From NCBI GenBank assembly GCA_964448045.1, contig CAYUVF010000018.1, positions 1-64,000 on the forward strand: a stretch of 64,000 bases of DNA. Reading direction: 5' to 3'. Source of the stretch: CAYUVF01 sp964448045 (lineage in GTDB: Bacteria > Bacteroidota > Rhodothermia > Rhodothermales > Salinibacteraceae). Below, piece after piece: positions 18,455-27,829 of this stretch; within the stretch, counting starts at the first letter, position 1, and each line of letters begins with the position of its first letter. A model generated the notes under the pieces. The model was not told the origin of the DNA, made no database searches, and worked only from the letters and a program-made list of their open reading frames with translations. Made by a program: the position numbers and the translations under genes.

Positions 18455-19360
18455 ATAGCCGCGCCGCTTGCGGTCTTCCATCGCGGCCTCGGAGCGCTTG
18501 TCGTCGGCGCGGGCGCCGCGCTCGGTGACCTTGGCGGTGGCGACCTCCTCGATCACTTGCTCGATCGTGTCGGCCTCGGATTCGACGGCGCCGGTGCACG
18601 TCATGTCGCCGATCGTGCGGAAGCGCACCGTCTTCTCCTCGTAGTGCTCGCCCTCTTTCAGGGCAATGTAGGGCGACTTCGGTAGGAGCACGCCGTCGCG
18701 GTTGACGACCTCGCGCTCGTGGGCCAGATAGAGGCTGGGGATCTCCAGACCCTCGCGCTGGATGTACTGCCACACGTCGAGCTCCGTCCAGTTGCTGAGC
18801 GGGAAGACGCGGAAGTGCTCGCCGGGGCGGCTCCGGCCGTTGTAGAGGTTCCAGAGCTCGGGCCGCTGGTTCTTCGGATCCCACTGGCCGAACTCGTCGC
18901 GGTGGGAGAAGAAGCGCTCCTTGGCGCGGGCCTTCTCCTCGTCGCGCCGGGCGCCGCCGAGGGCCGCGTCGAACTTGAACTCCTCGATCGCATCGAGCAG
19001 CGTCACGATCTGCAGCTTGTTGCGGCTCGCGTTCGGCCCTTCCTCTTCCGTGACGCGCCCTTTGTCGATCGACTCTTGCACCGTGCGCACGATGAGCCGC
19101 GCGCCGATCTCCTCCATCAGGCTGTCGCGGAAGTCGAGCGTTTCGGGGAAGTTGTGCCCCGTGTCGACGTGGAGGATCGGGAACGGGATCTTCGCCGGGA
19201 AGAAGGCCTTGCGAGCCAGGTGCACCATCACGAGCGAGTCTTTTCCGCCCGAGAACATGAGCGTGGGACGCTCGAACTGCGCCTCCGTCTCACGCATCAC
19301 ATGGATGGCTTCGGATTCGAGGCGATCGAGATGCCGCGCCTCGTCTTCATGCATGGTCAT
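18449..19360 (-). CDS. cysD: Sulfate adenylyltransferase small subunit (ATP sulfurylase)
   Basis: A 303-residue PP-loop enzyme making APS from sulfate and ATP with CysN. It has the LMFSGGKDSLVMVHL PP-loop near residue 35, the HVDTGHNFPETL strand, GGARRDEEKARAKER, and the WTELDVWQYI segment of the family. The stop lies 97 bases before cysNC on the same strand, and a tandem repeat fills the junction. Standard length and motifs. Confidence 0.96.
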   Translation of the reverse strand: MTMHEDEARHLDRLESEAIHVMRETEAQFERPTLMFSGGKDSLVMVHLARKAFFPAKIPFPILHVDTGHNFPETLDFRDSLMEEIGARLIVRTVQESIDKGRVTEEEGPNASRNKLQIVTLLDAIEEFKFDAALGGARRDEEKARAKERFFSHRDEFGQWDPKNQRPELWNLYNGRSRPGEHFRVFPLSNWTELDVWQYIQREGLEIPSLYLAHEREVVNRDGVLLPKSPYIALKEGEHYEEKTVRFRTIGDMTCTGAVESEADTIEQVIEEVATAKVTERGARADDKRSEAAMEDRKRRGYF

Positions 19361-19420
19361 AAGCAGCCAGGTAGATGGGATTCAAAAGAGCACATCGCAA
19401 ACGAGCACGTCGGGCGCCGA

Positions 19421-20401
19421 TTACGCCTCCGCTTTCTCCGCAGCAGTCGTTTCAATGCCCAGCGCCTCGCGGAAATAATCGAGCGTGCGGCGCAGGCCCT
19501 CCGAGCGGTCGACCTTCGGCGCCCAATCGAGCACCTCGCGCGCTTTGCTGATGTCGGGCTCGCGCACCTGCGGGTCGTCCTTCGGGAGCGGCTCGTACGT
19601 GATCGTGCTGTCGGTGCCGGTCAGCTGAATGATTTCCTCGGCGAACTCCTTGATGGTGATCTCATCGGGATTGCCGATGTTGACGGGCGCGACCTCGTCG
19701 CTCATCAGCAGGCGATAGATGCCGTCGACCAGATCGGTCACGTAGCAGAACGAGCGCGTCTGGCTCCCGTCGCCGTAGACGGTGAGCGGCTCGCCGCGGA
19801 GGGCCTGCTCCATGAACGTCGGCAGCGCCCGCCCGTCGCCGATCCGCATGCGCGGGCCGTACGTGTTAAAGATGCGGACGATGCGCGTTTCGACGCCGTG
19901 GTAGCGGTGGTACGCCATCGCGAGCGCCTCGGCGAAGCGCTTGGCCTCGTCGTAGACGCCGCGCTGCCCCACCGGATTTACGTTGCCCCAGTAGTCCTCG
20001 GGCTGTGGGTGGATCTGCGGGTCGCCGTAGACCTCGCTCGTCGAGGCGAGCAGGAACCGGGCGTCCTTGGCCTTCGCCAGCCCCAGCGCCTTGTGCGTCC
20101 CCAGTGCGCCCACCTTGAGCGTCTGGATCGGCAGGCGCAGGTAGTCATCGGGCGAGGCGGGACTCGCAAAGTGCAGGATGTAATCCAGCGGCCCGTTGAC
20201 GTGCAGGTAATCCGTCACGTCGTACTTGACGAAGCGGAACCGCTCCTGCCCGAGTTCGATCAGGTGCGCGATGTTATCGGCATTGCCGGTGATCAGATTG
20301 TCCAGGCAGATGACCTGATGGCCTTCTTCGATCAGCCGGTCGCAGAGATGCGAGCCGAGGAAGCCGGCGCCTCCGGTGATCAGCGTGCGGGGTTGACTCA
20401 T
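19421..20401 (-). CDS. UDP-glucuronate decarboxylase (UDP-xylose synthase type)
   Basis: A 326-residue extended SDR. It has TGGAGFLGSHL at the N-terminus, the HFASPASPDDY segment that distinguishes UXS enzymes, STSEVYGDP, YDEAKR (YxxxK) and RIFNTYGPRM. It converts UDP-glucuronate to UDP-xylose with bound NAD. The gene directly after it on the minus strand is cysD, and the one before it is UDP-glucose dehydrogenase, which supplies its substrate. Start 20401 fits the domain start; the upstream in-frame extension is not protein-like. Confidence 0.9.
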   Translation of the reverse strand: MSQPRTLITGGAGFLGSHLCDRLIEEGHQVICLDNLITGNADNIAHLIELGQERFRFVKYDVTDYLHVNGPLDYILHFASPASPDDYLRLPIQTLKVGALGTHKALGLAKAKDARFLLASTSEVYGDPQIHPQPEDYWGNVNPVGQRGVYDEAKRFAEALAMAYHRYHGVETRIVRIFNTYGPRMRIGDGRALPTFMEQALRGEPLTVYGDGSQTRSFCYVTDLVDGIYRLLMSDEVAPVNIGNPDEITIKEFAEEIIQLTGTDSTITYEPLPKDDPQVREPDISKAREVLDWAPKVDRSEGLRRTLDYFREALGIETTAAEKAEA

Positions 20402-20508
20402 AGTATACCAGCGTCGTTGAGGGTAAAGGAGTGGACGGGTAGACGCACGGACGGTTTTCACGTTCACCCGTCCATCCATCACCCATCCCAAATCCGGACG
20501 GACTTGCT

Positions 20509-21897
20509 CTATGCCACTCCGTTTTCCATGATGGCCGTTTCGATGGCCTGTTTATCGTCCTCGGGCGCGAGGTGCGGCCGCCCGATGCTGTAGTAATCGA
20601 AGCCCATCTCGGCCATGCGGCTCGGATCGTAGAGGTTGCGCCCGTCGAAGATGACCGGCCGGTCCATCCGATCCTGCATCCGCCCGAATTCAGGCCGGCG
20701 GAACTCGTGCCACTCGGTGCAGATGACGAGCGACTCGGCGTCGTTGAGCGCCTCGTACATGTTCGGCGCGTACGTGATCTGATCGCCGAAGACGGTGCGC
20801 GTCGTCTCGATCGCTTCGGGATCGAAGGCGACGATGTTGGCGCCGCGGTCGAGCAGCTCGCGAATGATGATGTGCGAGGGCGCCTCGCGGATGTCGTCTG
20901 TGTTGGGCTTGAATGCGAGGCCCCAGATCGCGATGTCGCGGCCCGCGAGGTCGCCGTCGAAATAGTCGTCAAGCTGGTCGACGAGCTTGCGGCGCTGGGC
21001 ATCGTTCACGTCGAGCACCGACTCCAGGATCTGGAACTCGTAGTCGTACTTCTTTCCGGTGCGGGCGAGCGCTTGCACGTCCTTCGGGAAGCAGCTCCCG
21101 CCGAAGCCGATGCCGGCGTAGAGGAAGTGCTTGCCGATCCGGTGGTCTTTGCTGATGCCCAGCCGCACCTTGTCGACGTTGGCGCCGACGCGCTCGCAGA
21201 GGTTGGCGATCTCGTTCATGAAGGAAATGCGGGTGGCCAAGATCGCATTCGCGGCGTACTTGATCATCTCGGCCGAGCGCTCATCGACGACGAGAATCGG
21301 ATTGCCCTGGCGGACGAACGGCTCGTAGAGGCGCTCCATCTTCTGCGCCGCCTGGTCGCTGGAGGTGCCGATGACGACACGGTCGGGCTTCATGAAGTCG
21401 TCGACCGCCGCGCCTTCGCGTAAGAATTCGGGGTTCGAGACCACGTCGAAGTGCGTCCCCGCGTCGAGGCCGCGCTCTTCCATTACGCCCCGCACCCGGT
21501 CGGCCGTACCGACGGGCACCGTGCTCTTGTTCACGATGATGCGGTATTGGGGCTCGTCTTCGGCGGCCAGCAGATCCGCGACGTCGCCGGCCGCATTCAA
21601 GACATACGACAGATCGGCCGACCCGTCGTCGCCCGGCGGCGTAGGCAGCGCCATGAAGAGGATCTCGGCAGACGCAAACGCGTCGGCCAGGTTCGTCGTA
21701 AATTGAAGGCGTCCGTCTTCGCGGTTGCGGTCGAAGTAGCGATCCAGATCCGGCTCATAAATCGGCATCTCGCCGTTGCGGAGCATCTTGACTTTCGATT
21801 CGTCGATGTCCACGCAGGTGACCGTGTTGCCCATTTCGGCAAAACACGTCCCCGTAACGAGTCCGACGTAGCCAGTTCCGATAACTGCGATATTCAT
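20509..21897 (-). CDS. ugd: UDP-glucose 6-dehydrogenase
   Basis: A 462-residue enzyme oxidising UDP-glucose to UDP-glucuronate. N-terminal NAD loop GTGYVGLVTGTCFAEMGN, the VNKSTVPVGTA segment, the catalytic cysteine in FGGSCFPKDVQAL and a C-terminal UDP-binding domain with AFKPNTDDIREAPS. It lies 107 bases upstream of the decarboxylase gene, so UDP-GlcA and UDP-Xyl are probably both available. The leader to the right is a divergent promoter region shared with the aminotransferase gene. Confidence 0.96.
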   Translation of the reverse strand: MNIAVIGTGYVGLVTGTCFAEMGNTVTCVDIDESKVKMLRNGEMPIYEPDLDRYFDRNREDGRLQFTTNLADAFASAEILFMALPTPPGDDGSADLSYVLNAAGDVADLLAAEDEPQYRIIVNKSTVPVGTADRVRGVMEERGLDAGTHFDVVSNPEFLREGAAVDDFMKPDRVVIGTSSDQAAQKMERLYEPFVRQGNPILVVDERSAEMIKYAANAILATRISFMNEIANLCERVGANVDKVRLGISKDHRIGKHFLYAGIGFGGSCFPKDVQALARTGKKYDYEFQILESVLDVNDAQRRKLVDQLDDYFDGDLAGRDIAIWGLAFKPNTDDIREAPSHIIIRELLDRGANIVAFDPEAIETTRTVFGDQITYAPNMYEALNDAESLVICTEWHEFRRPEFGRMQDRMDRPVIFDGRNLYDPSRMAEMGFDYYSIGRPHLAPEDDKQAIETAIMENGVA

Positions 21898-22352
21898 ACG
21901 TACTCAGGATTTTAATCGTGTAGTGCGATCCATGGGGCAGACCAGCCCGCATCCGAGATGATCAACCAATCGTAGGGCCGCATGCCGCTGCAAAAAGCAC
22001 TCCGAATCATCGAGCGCAGCGGATGGGCACGTGAGCGGAGGCGAACCAGAGTCGCCGCCAAAAGGTCCGTTTCCACTCGATACGCGACGCATTTTGATCG
22101 AAAAATAGTACGAACGCGATCGATCGACCCGGTGCGCGTGGCGCACGCCGCCCGTCGGCGCTCCATTCGGGCACGCCGCGACAGCATTATAGGGGTACGT
22201 GCACCTGCCGTGGAGATGACGTCGCATTTGGCTCATAGAGAAAGGACATGCGCAGGACATGTCCCTTATCTTTTGGAGGACATCTTATGCGCTATACCGC
22301 GTTATCTTCGGCGGGATTTACTTGCTGATCTCCGGCCATTACCTTGGATCGT
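21898..22352. other. Divergent intergenic region between ugd and the aminotransferase gene
   Basis: 455 bases with no supportable gene. It must hold promoters for both the minus-strand (ugd) and plus-strand (aminotransferase) glycan operons. A TATCTTTTG sequence at 22267-22275 resembles the Bacteroidota -7 element TAnnTTTG but with one extra base, so it is only a weak promoter candidate. Confidence 0.45.
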
Positions 22353-23552
22353 ATGAATACCTCCGCCTCGAACTCCATCCAGCCGCCTGCGCCCCGCGCC
22401 GCCCGTCCGACTTCCGAGGACGAGGCGGCGATTCCGCTGGCGCGCCCGAGCATCACCGATCGCGAGCGGCGCTACGTCGCCGCAGTGCTCGACTCCTCGC
22501 AGTTGGCCCTCGGCCCGTGGATGGAGCGCTTCGAGCAGCAGATGGCCGAGCGCTGCGGTACCCGCCATGCTATCGCCGTAAGCAGCGGGACGGCGGCACT
22601 GCACTGCATCGTTCGAGCACTCGGGCTCGGCGCGAGCGACGAGGTGATCACGACGCCGTTCAGCTTCGTCGCCTCCGCCAACGCGCTGCTCTTCGAGGAC
22701 ATTCGGCCCCGCTTCGTGGACATCGATCCGCACACGTACAATGTGGATGTGGATCGGATCGAGGCCGCGATCACGCCGGACACCCGCGCGATTCTCGCGG
22801 TCGACGTGTTCGGCGTGCCGGCCGATTGGCCCCCCCTCACGGCCCGTGCCGATGCGCACGACCTCATGCTGATCGACGACGCCTGCGAGGCGCTGGGCAG
22901 TTCGATTGGCGGACAGCCCATCGGGCAGTGGGGCGACGCGGCGGCTTTCGGGTTCTACCCCAACAAACAGATCACCACCGGCGAAGGCGGCTGCATCACA
23001 ACCGATTCGGACGACCTGGCCCGCCGCTGCCGCTCGCTCCGCAACCAGGGCCGCGCCGAGAGCGGCCGGATGCGCCACGACCGCCTCGGCTACAACTACC
23101 GGATGAGCGAGTGTACCGCGGCGCTGGGATGCGCACAGCTGGAACGCCTGCCCGAACTGATCGACCGGCGCTCGGCCGTCGCGGCCCGATACCAGGCCGC
23201 CCTCGCTCCACTGGCCGACGATCTCGTTCTTCCCTCGACTCTCGAATCGGATACGGTGAGTCCATTTGTGTATGTCGTCCGGCTACGCGATCATATGGAT
23301 GCTGGGGCCCGTGACCACTTGATGGCGACGTTACGCGAGCGCGGCATCGGCTGCGCGCCCTACTTCCCCCCGATCCACCTGCAGCCGCTCTACCGCGAGC
23401 GCTTCGGCTACGCCCCGGGCGACTTCCCCGTATGCGAATCCGTCTCGGCGCGGACGCTGGCCCTCCCGTTCTCGCCGGACCTGACTGAGGCCCAGATCGA
23501 CCGCGTCGCCGGCGCCCTCCGCGACGCGCTGCCGGACCTTCCCCATGGCTAA
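22353..23552 (+). CDS. DegT/DnrJ/EryC1-family sugar aminotransferase
   Basis: A 399-residue PLP-dependent aminotransferase. It has SSGTAALHCIVRALGLG near the cofactor phosphate site, TTPFSFVASANALLFEDI, DDACEALGSS, and the Schiff-base lysine in FYPNKQITTGEGG. It transfers an amino group to a keto-sugar nucleotide, and may use the product of the CapD-like dehydratase in the same run. ATG 22353 is preferred over a TTG nine bases upstream. It is the first gene of a plus-strand operon and overlaps the next gene by 8 bases. Confidence 0.9.
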   Translation: MNTSASNSIQPPAPRAARPTSEDEAAIPLARPSITDRERRYVAAVLDSSQLALGPWMERFEQQMAERCGTRHAIAVSSGTAALHCIVRALGLGASDEVITTPFSFVASANALLFEDIRPRFVDIDPHTYNVDVDRIEAAITPDTRAILAVDVFGVPADWPPLTARADAHDLMLIDDACEALGSSIGGQPIGQWGDAAAFGFYPNKQITTGEGGCITTDSDDLARRCRSLRNQGRAESGRMRHDRLGYNYRMSECTAALGCAQLERLPELIDRRSAVAARYQAALAPLADDLVLPSTLESDTVSPFVYVVRLRDHMDAGARDHLMATLRERGIGCAPYFPPIHLQPLYRERFGYAPGDFPVCESVSARTLALPFSPDLTEAQIDRVAGALRDALPDLPHG

Positions 23553-24468
23553 ACCATCCCGTCCGATGTCTATATCTCAATCGCGTGTTGCGGAGCCGGA
23601 GCCCTACTCCCTTCGGGCGGGAGTACGCCCGCTCGTGATTCTCGGTGCGGCGCGATCCGGCACCAAGTTTCTGCGACATCTTCTCGGCGCCAGCGCGGCC
23701 TGCACCGCAGTGCCACACGGCCTGAATTTCGTCTGGCGAGAGGGTGCCCCCACCCATTCCCACGATGCAATCCCTGCCGAGGCCTACTCCGCCACGGTGC
23801 GACAGTCCATCCGCAAGACGGTGCTGCGCCTCGCGGGCGCTTCATCTCCCTCTGACGTGCGATTCGTCGTCGAGCGGACCTGTGCAAACACGCTTCGCCT
23901 TCCCGCCGTGCATACCGTATTCCCCGATGCTCGGTACATTCACATTGTGCGCGATGGACGGGACGTCGCCGCCTCGGCCTCGGAACAGTGGGCGCAATCA
24001 CCGGCCCTTCTACCCCGCATTCGCAAGTGGTTCGCTGCTCCCGGTGCCGCGTGGCGTCATGCCAAACGCCGCTTTACATCCAGTACGCGATCGGCTCCGA
24101 CGTCGACCGGATGGGGCCCCCACTACCCCGGCATGGAAGACGACCTGCAACAGTTCACCGCGGCCGAGGTATGTGCGCTTCAGTGGCGCGCTTGCATCGA
24201 AGCCTGCCAACGCGACCGAGCGCCTCTCATCCCGGCCGACCGTTTCTTCACGGTTCGCTACGAGGAGCTCGTCACCGATCCGGAGATCGTAGTGCGCCTC
24301 TGCGCTTGTATCGACCTTCCCGATCCATCCGCCGTGCTGGACCGCTACCGCCAAACCGTTCGGTGCGACTCGATCGGTCGCTGGAAACGCACCTTTAATC
24401 CGGTAACTGCCGGGCGGGTGCAGGCACGCATCGCATCCACGCTCCAGCATCTGGGATACGCGGCATGA
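23545..24468 (+). CDS. Sulfotransferase family protein (second glycan sulfotransferase candidate)
   Basis: A 307-residue protein. After a short basic N-terminus it has the 5'-phosphosulfate loop LVILGAARSGTKFLRHL and the 3'-phosphate-binding YIHIVRDGRDVAAS, both standard for PAPS-dependent sulfotransferases. It overlaps the aminotransferase by 8 bases and the sugar transferase by 4 (ATGA), so it is co-translated with glycan assembly genes. This gene has normal GC-rich composition, unlike the other sulfotransferase. The acceptor is unknown; a locus sugar is inferred. Confidence 0.85.
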   Translation: MAKPSRPMSISQSRVAEPEPYSLRAGVRPLVILGAARSGTKFLRHLLGASAACTAVPHGLNFVWREGAPTHSHDAIPAEAYSATVRQSIRKTVLRLAGASSPSDVRFVVERTCANTLRLPAVHTVFPDARYIHIVRDGRDVAASASEQWAQSPALLPRIRKWFAAPGAAWRHAKRRFTSSTRSAPTSTGWGPHYPGMEDDLQQFTAAEVCALQWRACIEACQRDRAPLIPADRFFTVRYEELVTDPEIVVRLCACIDLPDPSAVLDRYRQTVRCDSIGRWKRTFNPVTAGRVQARIASTLQHLGYAA

Positions 24469-25118
24469 TGGACCGTTCCTCGCACCGCCCAAATTCCACC
24501 TACGACCGCATCAAACGAATCATGGATCTCGGCTGCGCACTCGCGCTGTCAGTGACCCTGATGCCCACCCTGCTGGCCATCGGCCTCCTCATCTGGCTCG
24601 ACGATGGGCGACCTATCCTCTTCAGTCAGATGCGTGTGGGACGAGGCGGCACCCTCTTCCGGCTGTACAAATTTCGGACGCTTCCCACCGACGCCCCAGC
24701 CACCGTTCAGGCCGAGGACGCGACGCGCATCGGCCGCTTACTTCGCCGATGGGCGCTGGACGAGCTTCCCCAGTTGTGGAATATCCTCCGCGGCGAGATG
24801 AGCCTGGTCGGGCCCCGCCCTATTCTACCCGAGGAGGCCACGCACTACACTCCTCGCCAACGGCAGCGCCTGAGCGTTCGCCCCGGCCTCACCGGATGGG
24901 CCCAGATCCACGGTCGCAACGCGCTACCCTGGCACGAGCGCATCAAGTACGACCTCTGCTACGTGCAGAACCGTAGTCTCGGACTCGACCTCCGCATCCT
25001 CCTCCGCACGCCCGGCGTCCTGCTCGACGGGAACGGCGTCTATGGCCCCGGCAATGACGACCCAGACGCCGAAGACTTTGCGGCTCATCGGCTTCGCTCG
25101 GTGGAGCCACGACGCTGA
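24465..25118 (+). CDS. Undecaprenyl-phosphate sugar-1-phosphate transferase (initiating enzyme)
   Basis: A 217-residue short-form polyprenyl-phosphate hexose-1-phosphate transferase. It has one membrane-embedded helix (about 22-42), then FSQMRVGRGGTLFRLYKFRT, the catalytic region LDELPQLWNILRGEMSLVGPRP and RPGLTGWAQIHGRN, all hallmarks of the family. It loads the first sugar onto undecaprenyl phosphate and so starts repeat-unit assembly. The start overlaps the sulfotransferase stop by 4 bases. Confidence 0.93.
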   Translation: MMDRSSHRPNSTYDRIKRIMDLGCALALSVTLMPTLLAIGLLIWLDDGRPILFSQMRVGRGGTLFRLYKFRTLPTDAPATVQAEDATRIGRLLRRWALDELPQLWNILRGEMSLVGPRPILPEEATHYTPRQRQRLSVRPGLTGWAQIHGRNALPWHERIKYDLCYVQNRSLGLDLRILLRTPGVLLDGNGVYGPGNDDPDAEDFAAHRLRSVEPRR

Positions 25119-25120
25119 CC

Positions 25121-26314
25121 ATGCACATCCTTTGCCTGTACCTACACTACCACACGCCCGACTGCCCGTCCAGCGCTCGCGCTTACAGCCTCCTGAAACG
25201 CCTCGGCCAACACCACAAGGTCACGCTCCTCACCGGATCGGCCTGGCGCGACCAGCGAATCACAACCCAACACGAGTGGACCCCACCCGGCGTCACGGCC
25301 CGCCTGCTGGATGTGCCCTACGCCAACAATATGGGACCCTTCCGGCGTCTACTCGCCTACGTTGGCTTCCCACTCTGGGCGCTGGCTCGCGGTCTATGGG
25401 AAAGTCCGCCCGATCTCATTTATGGCATCTCGACCCCGTTAAGCACCGGATGGGCCGCTGCACAGCTCGCCCGGTATTACCAGATCCCCTGGATCTTCGA
25501 GGTACGTGACCTCTGGCCTGCGTTTCCCATTCAGATGGGCGCGATCTCCAACCCGGTGCTGATTCGGCTGCTCCGCGCGCTGGAATGCTCACTCTACCGC
25601 AGCGCCGCACACGTGATCACGCTGTCGCCGGATATGGAGGCGCACGTCCGGCACCAGGCGCCGGACGCAACTGTGACCACCATCGAATATGGGACGGAGT
25701 TCGATCTTGTCGATTCGGTCGACGGGTCCGACGTCCATGACCTGCAGCAGGACTACGATCTCCCCGAGGCCGGAATCGTACTCTACGCCGGCACATTTGG
25801 CCGGGCCAATGCCATTCCTACGCTCATCCAAACGGCCCGCCACCTGCGCAGCCGAACCAATGTATGCTTCGTATTTGCCGGGCACGGGTACTATGAGCCG
25901 CACCTCCGCGCAGCCGCCCGCACGGGGCCAAACATTCGCCTCGTGCCTCCCCTGCCGCGCTCGCGAGCTCTCGGCCTCTTTAAATTGGCCGACGTGTCCA
26001 TCGCCTCATTCATCGATCGGCCCGTATTGGCTACCAACGCGCCCTCGAAACTACTCGACAGCCTCGCCATGAGCACACCCGTCCTCGTCACCAATCCGGG
26101 CTGGACTCGCCGGCTGGTGGAGGAGCACGGCTGTGGTTGGTTTGTCCCGCCCGAGCAGCCCGAAGCCCTGGCCACACGGCTCGGCACGCTGTTCGACGAG
26201 CCCACCGCCCTGCGCACAGCTGGCGCACGCGGAGCTGCCCTCGCGCGCGAGCGGTTCAACCGCGCCGATCACATGGATCGGCTGGCCGACCTCGTGGAAT
26301 CAGTTGCCTTGTAA
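25121..26314 (+). CDS. Glycosyltransferase family 4 (WbuB-like)
   Basis: A 397-residue GT-B enzyme. N-terminal YLHYHTPDCPSSARAYSLLKRL acceptor region (WbuB-like opening), a central DLWPAFPI element characteristic of WbuB-type transferases, and the donor domain with GTFGRANAIPTLI and APSKLLDSLAMSTPVL. It begins 2 bases after the initiating transferase stops, so it likely adds the second sugar. Donor (possibly an N-acetylated amino sugar, from family habit) is inference. Confidence 0.88.
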   Translation: MHILCLYLHYHTPDCPSSARAYSLLKRLGQHHKVTLLTGSAWRDQRITTQHEWTPPGVTARLLDVPYANNMGPFRRLLAYVGFPLWALARGLWESPPDLIYGISTPLSTGWAAAQLARYYQIPWIFEVRDLWPAFPIQMGAISNPVLIRLLRALECSLYRSAAHVITLSPDMEAHVRHQAPDATVTTIEYGTEFDLVDSVDGSDVHDLQQDYDLPEAGIVLYAGTFGRANAIPTLIQTARHLRSRTNVCFVFAGHGYYEPHLRAAARTGPNIRLVPPLPRSRALGLFKLADVSIASFIDRPVLATNAPSKLLDSLAMSTPVLVTNPGWTRRLVEEHGCGWFVPPEQPEALATRLGTLFDEPTALRTAGARGAALARERFNRADHMDRLADLVESVAL

Positions 26315-26386
26315 GCCTGCCGATGACCAGACGGGCAACCTCCGTCGCCGATCCGCATTTACAAGCCACCCTTTTTCTGTAGTTTC

Positions 26387-27520
26387 ATGCGCGCTATGCC
26401 TCGCGACATTCCCGCCGGTTCCGGCTTGCCCTCCCCTAACGGTCGTAATGGACACATCCATTCGGATGTGCTTGATGGACTGCACCTCAGCGATCTTATC
26501 GATCGCCCTGCGATCGCCATCGACCGGGCCGCACTACGACAGTATCTGCACTCTCGCACCGTACTGGTGACCGGCGCAGGCGGATCGATCGGAACTGAGC
26601 TCACGGGCCAACTGCTTGACCTCGACCCGAAGCAGCTGGTGCTCGTCGATCGTAACGAGCACAACCTGTTTCAACTGGAACGCCATCTGGCCGATTCGGA
26701 CTCCGATATCGTCCTCAGCCTGACCGACGTGCGGGACCGCGCTTCGATGGCGCGCCTCTTTGACCGCACCGGGCCTGATCTCGTGATTCACGCGGCAGCG
26801 TACAAACACGTGCCACTCATCGAGCGCCATCCGATCGCTGGCTTTCAAAACAATACGCTGGCGACGGCCCGTCTGATGGAGGTCTGCGAGGGCCGTGCCA
26901 TCGAACAGTTGGTTCTCGTCTCCACGGACAAAGCCGTCGAGCCCCGCAGCGTCCTCGGCGCCACCAAGCGACTGGCCGAGTGGATCGTGCGCCGATTGGA
27001 TGGCAGCCTACAGCCTAAGATTGTGCGATTCGGAAACGTCTTCGGTAGCCGGGGGAGTGTTATTCCACTTTTTGCCGAGCAGCTGGCCGCCGGGGGGCCG
27101 CTGAAGGTCACCCACCCCGATATGCAGCGCTACTTCATGAGCGCCCCCGACGCCTGCCGGCTGATCCTCCAGACGCTACTGCTCGATGAGGCGCCTATTT
27201 ACGCCCTAAAGATGGGCGACCCCATCCGCATTGAGTGGCTGGCCCGGCAGATCCTCCAGCGCGTCCGCCCCGATGCCGATCCCGCATCGATGATCACTTT
27301 CACCGGCCGCCGTCCGGGCGAAAAGCTCCACGAGCAGCTCGTCGCCCCCTCCGAAACGGCGCACTCGACCGCTCATGCCCACATCAACGGAGTGTCGGGC
27401 TCGACCGCCCCACCGCACGAGCAGCTCATGCTCCTGCTGGAGCAACTCACCCACTACGCCGAGACCGACGCCGCAGCACTTCGGGATGCGCTGCTGGAAC
27501 CAGTCGATCATCTCGTTTAA
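26387..27520 (+). CDS. Short CapD/FlaA1-type nucleotide-sugar 4,6-dehydratase
   Basis: A 377-residue soluble member of the CapD/WbpM family (no N-terminal membrane domain). After a roughly 55-residue extension comes VTGAGGSIGTEL, VDRNEHNLFQLER, AAAYKHVPLIERHP, VSTDKAVEPRSVLGATKR and FGNVFGSRGSVIPLF. It would dehydrate a UDP-HexNAc to the 4-keto-6-deoxy form, feeding the aminotransferase. In most homologues the catalytic motif reads VMGATKR; here Met is replaced by Leu (VLGATKR). A second in-frame ATG lies 9 bases inside; either start is possible. Confidence 0.85.
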   Translation: MRAMPRDIPAGSGLPSPNGRNGHIHSDVLDGLHLSDLIDRPAIAIDRAALRQYLHSRTVLVTGAGGSIGTELTGQLLDLDPKQLVLVDRNEHNLFQLERHLADSDSDIVLSLTDVRDRASMARLFDRTGPDLVIHAAAYKHVPLIERHPIAGFQNNTLATARLMEVCEGRAIEQLVLVSTDKAVEPRSVLGATKRLAEWIVRRLDGSLQPKIVRFGNVFGSRGSVIPLFAEQLAAGGPLKVTHPDMQRYFMSAPDACRLILQTLLLDEAPIYALKMGDPIRIEWLARQILQRVRPDADPASMITFTGRRPGEKLHEQLVAPSETAHSTAHAHINGVSGSTAPPHEQLMLLLEQLTHYAETDAAALRDALLEPVDHLV

Positions 27521-27578
27521 ACCCTCTCAACTCTTGGTCTGCCTTTATTTTCCGATTTGCTGCAACTTGTGCATTCAT

Positions 27579-27808
27579 AAAGTCGGATCGGACACGCTGA
27601 AGCAGACCACTATGATCTACACTGGGTCACCGGTGCGATAAGTGCGGTGGCACGCGCTATGCAGGAACTCCACCATACAGCCGATCAGTACGAGTCGATG
27701 CAAATACGCCGGTTCGCGCTCGATCGATTTGGGACGCAAGCCTTCGTCGATCGCGTGAGCACGATGTACGAAGCGGCTGGGTCCTCTCGTCGCATCCCGT
27801 CCACTTGA
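27579..27808 (+). pseudogene. Possible remnant of a glycosyltransferase C-terminus
   Basis: A 75-codon open frame without a start at its head ends with IRRFALDRFGTQAFVDRV followed by STMYEAAG, the pattern (RF...F..RV..LYE) that closes GT4 glycosyltransferases. The longest ATG-initiated part (27659-27808) is only 49 codons. Nothing upstream supplies the catalytic domains. It fills most of the 309-base gap before the C25 peptidase gene. The match is short, so chance resemblance remains possible. Confidence 0.4.
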
Positions 27809-27829
27809 TCGCTCCCTCGCTGATCCGCC

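Noticed and set aside
18719..20593. Long plus-strand open frame opposite cysD and the UDP-xylose synthase gene
   Set aside because: It spans two recognisable minus-strand genes and their intergenic gap, so it is a shadow.
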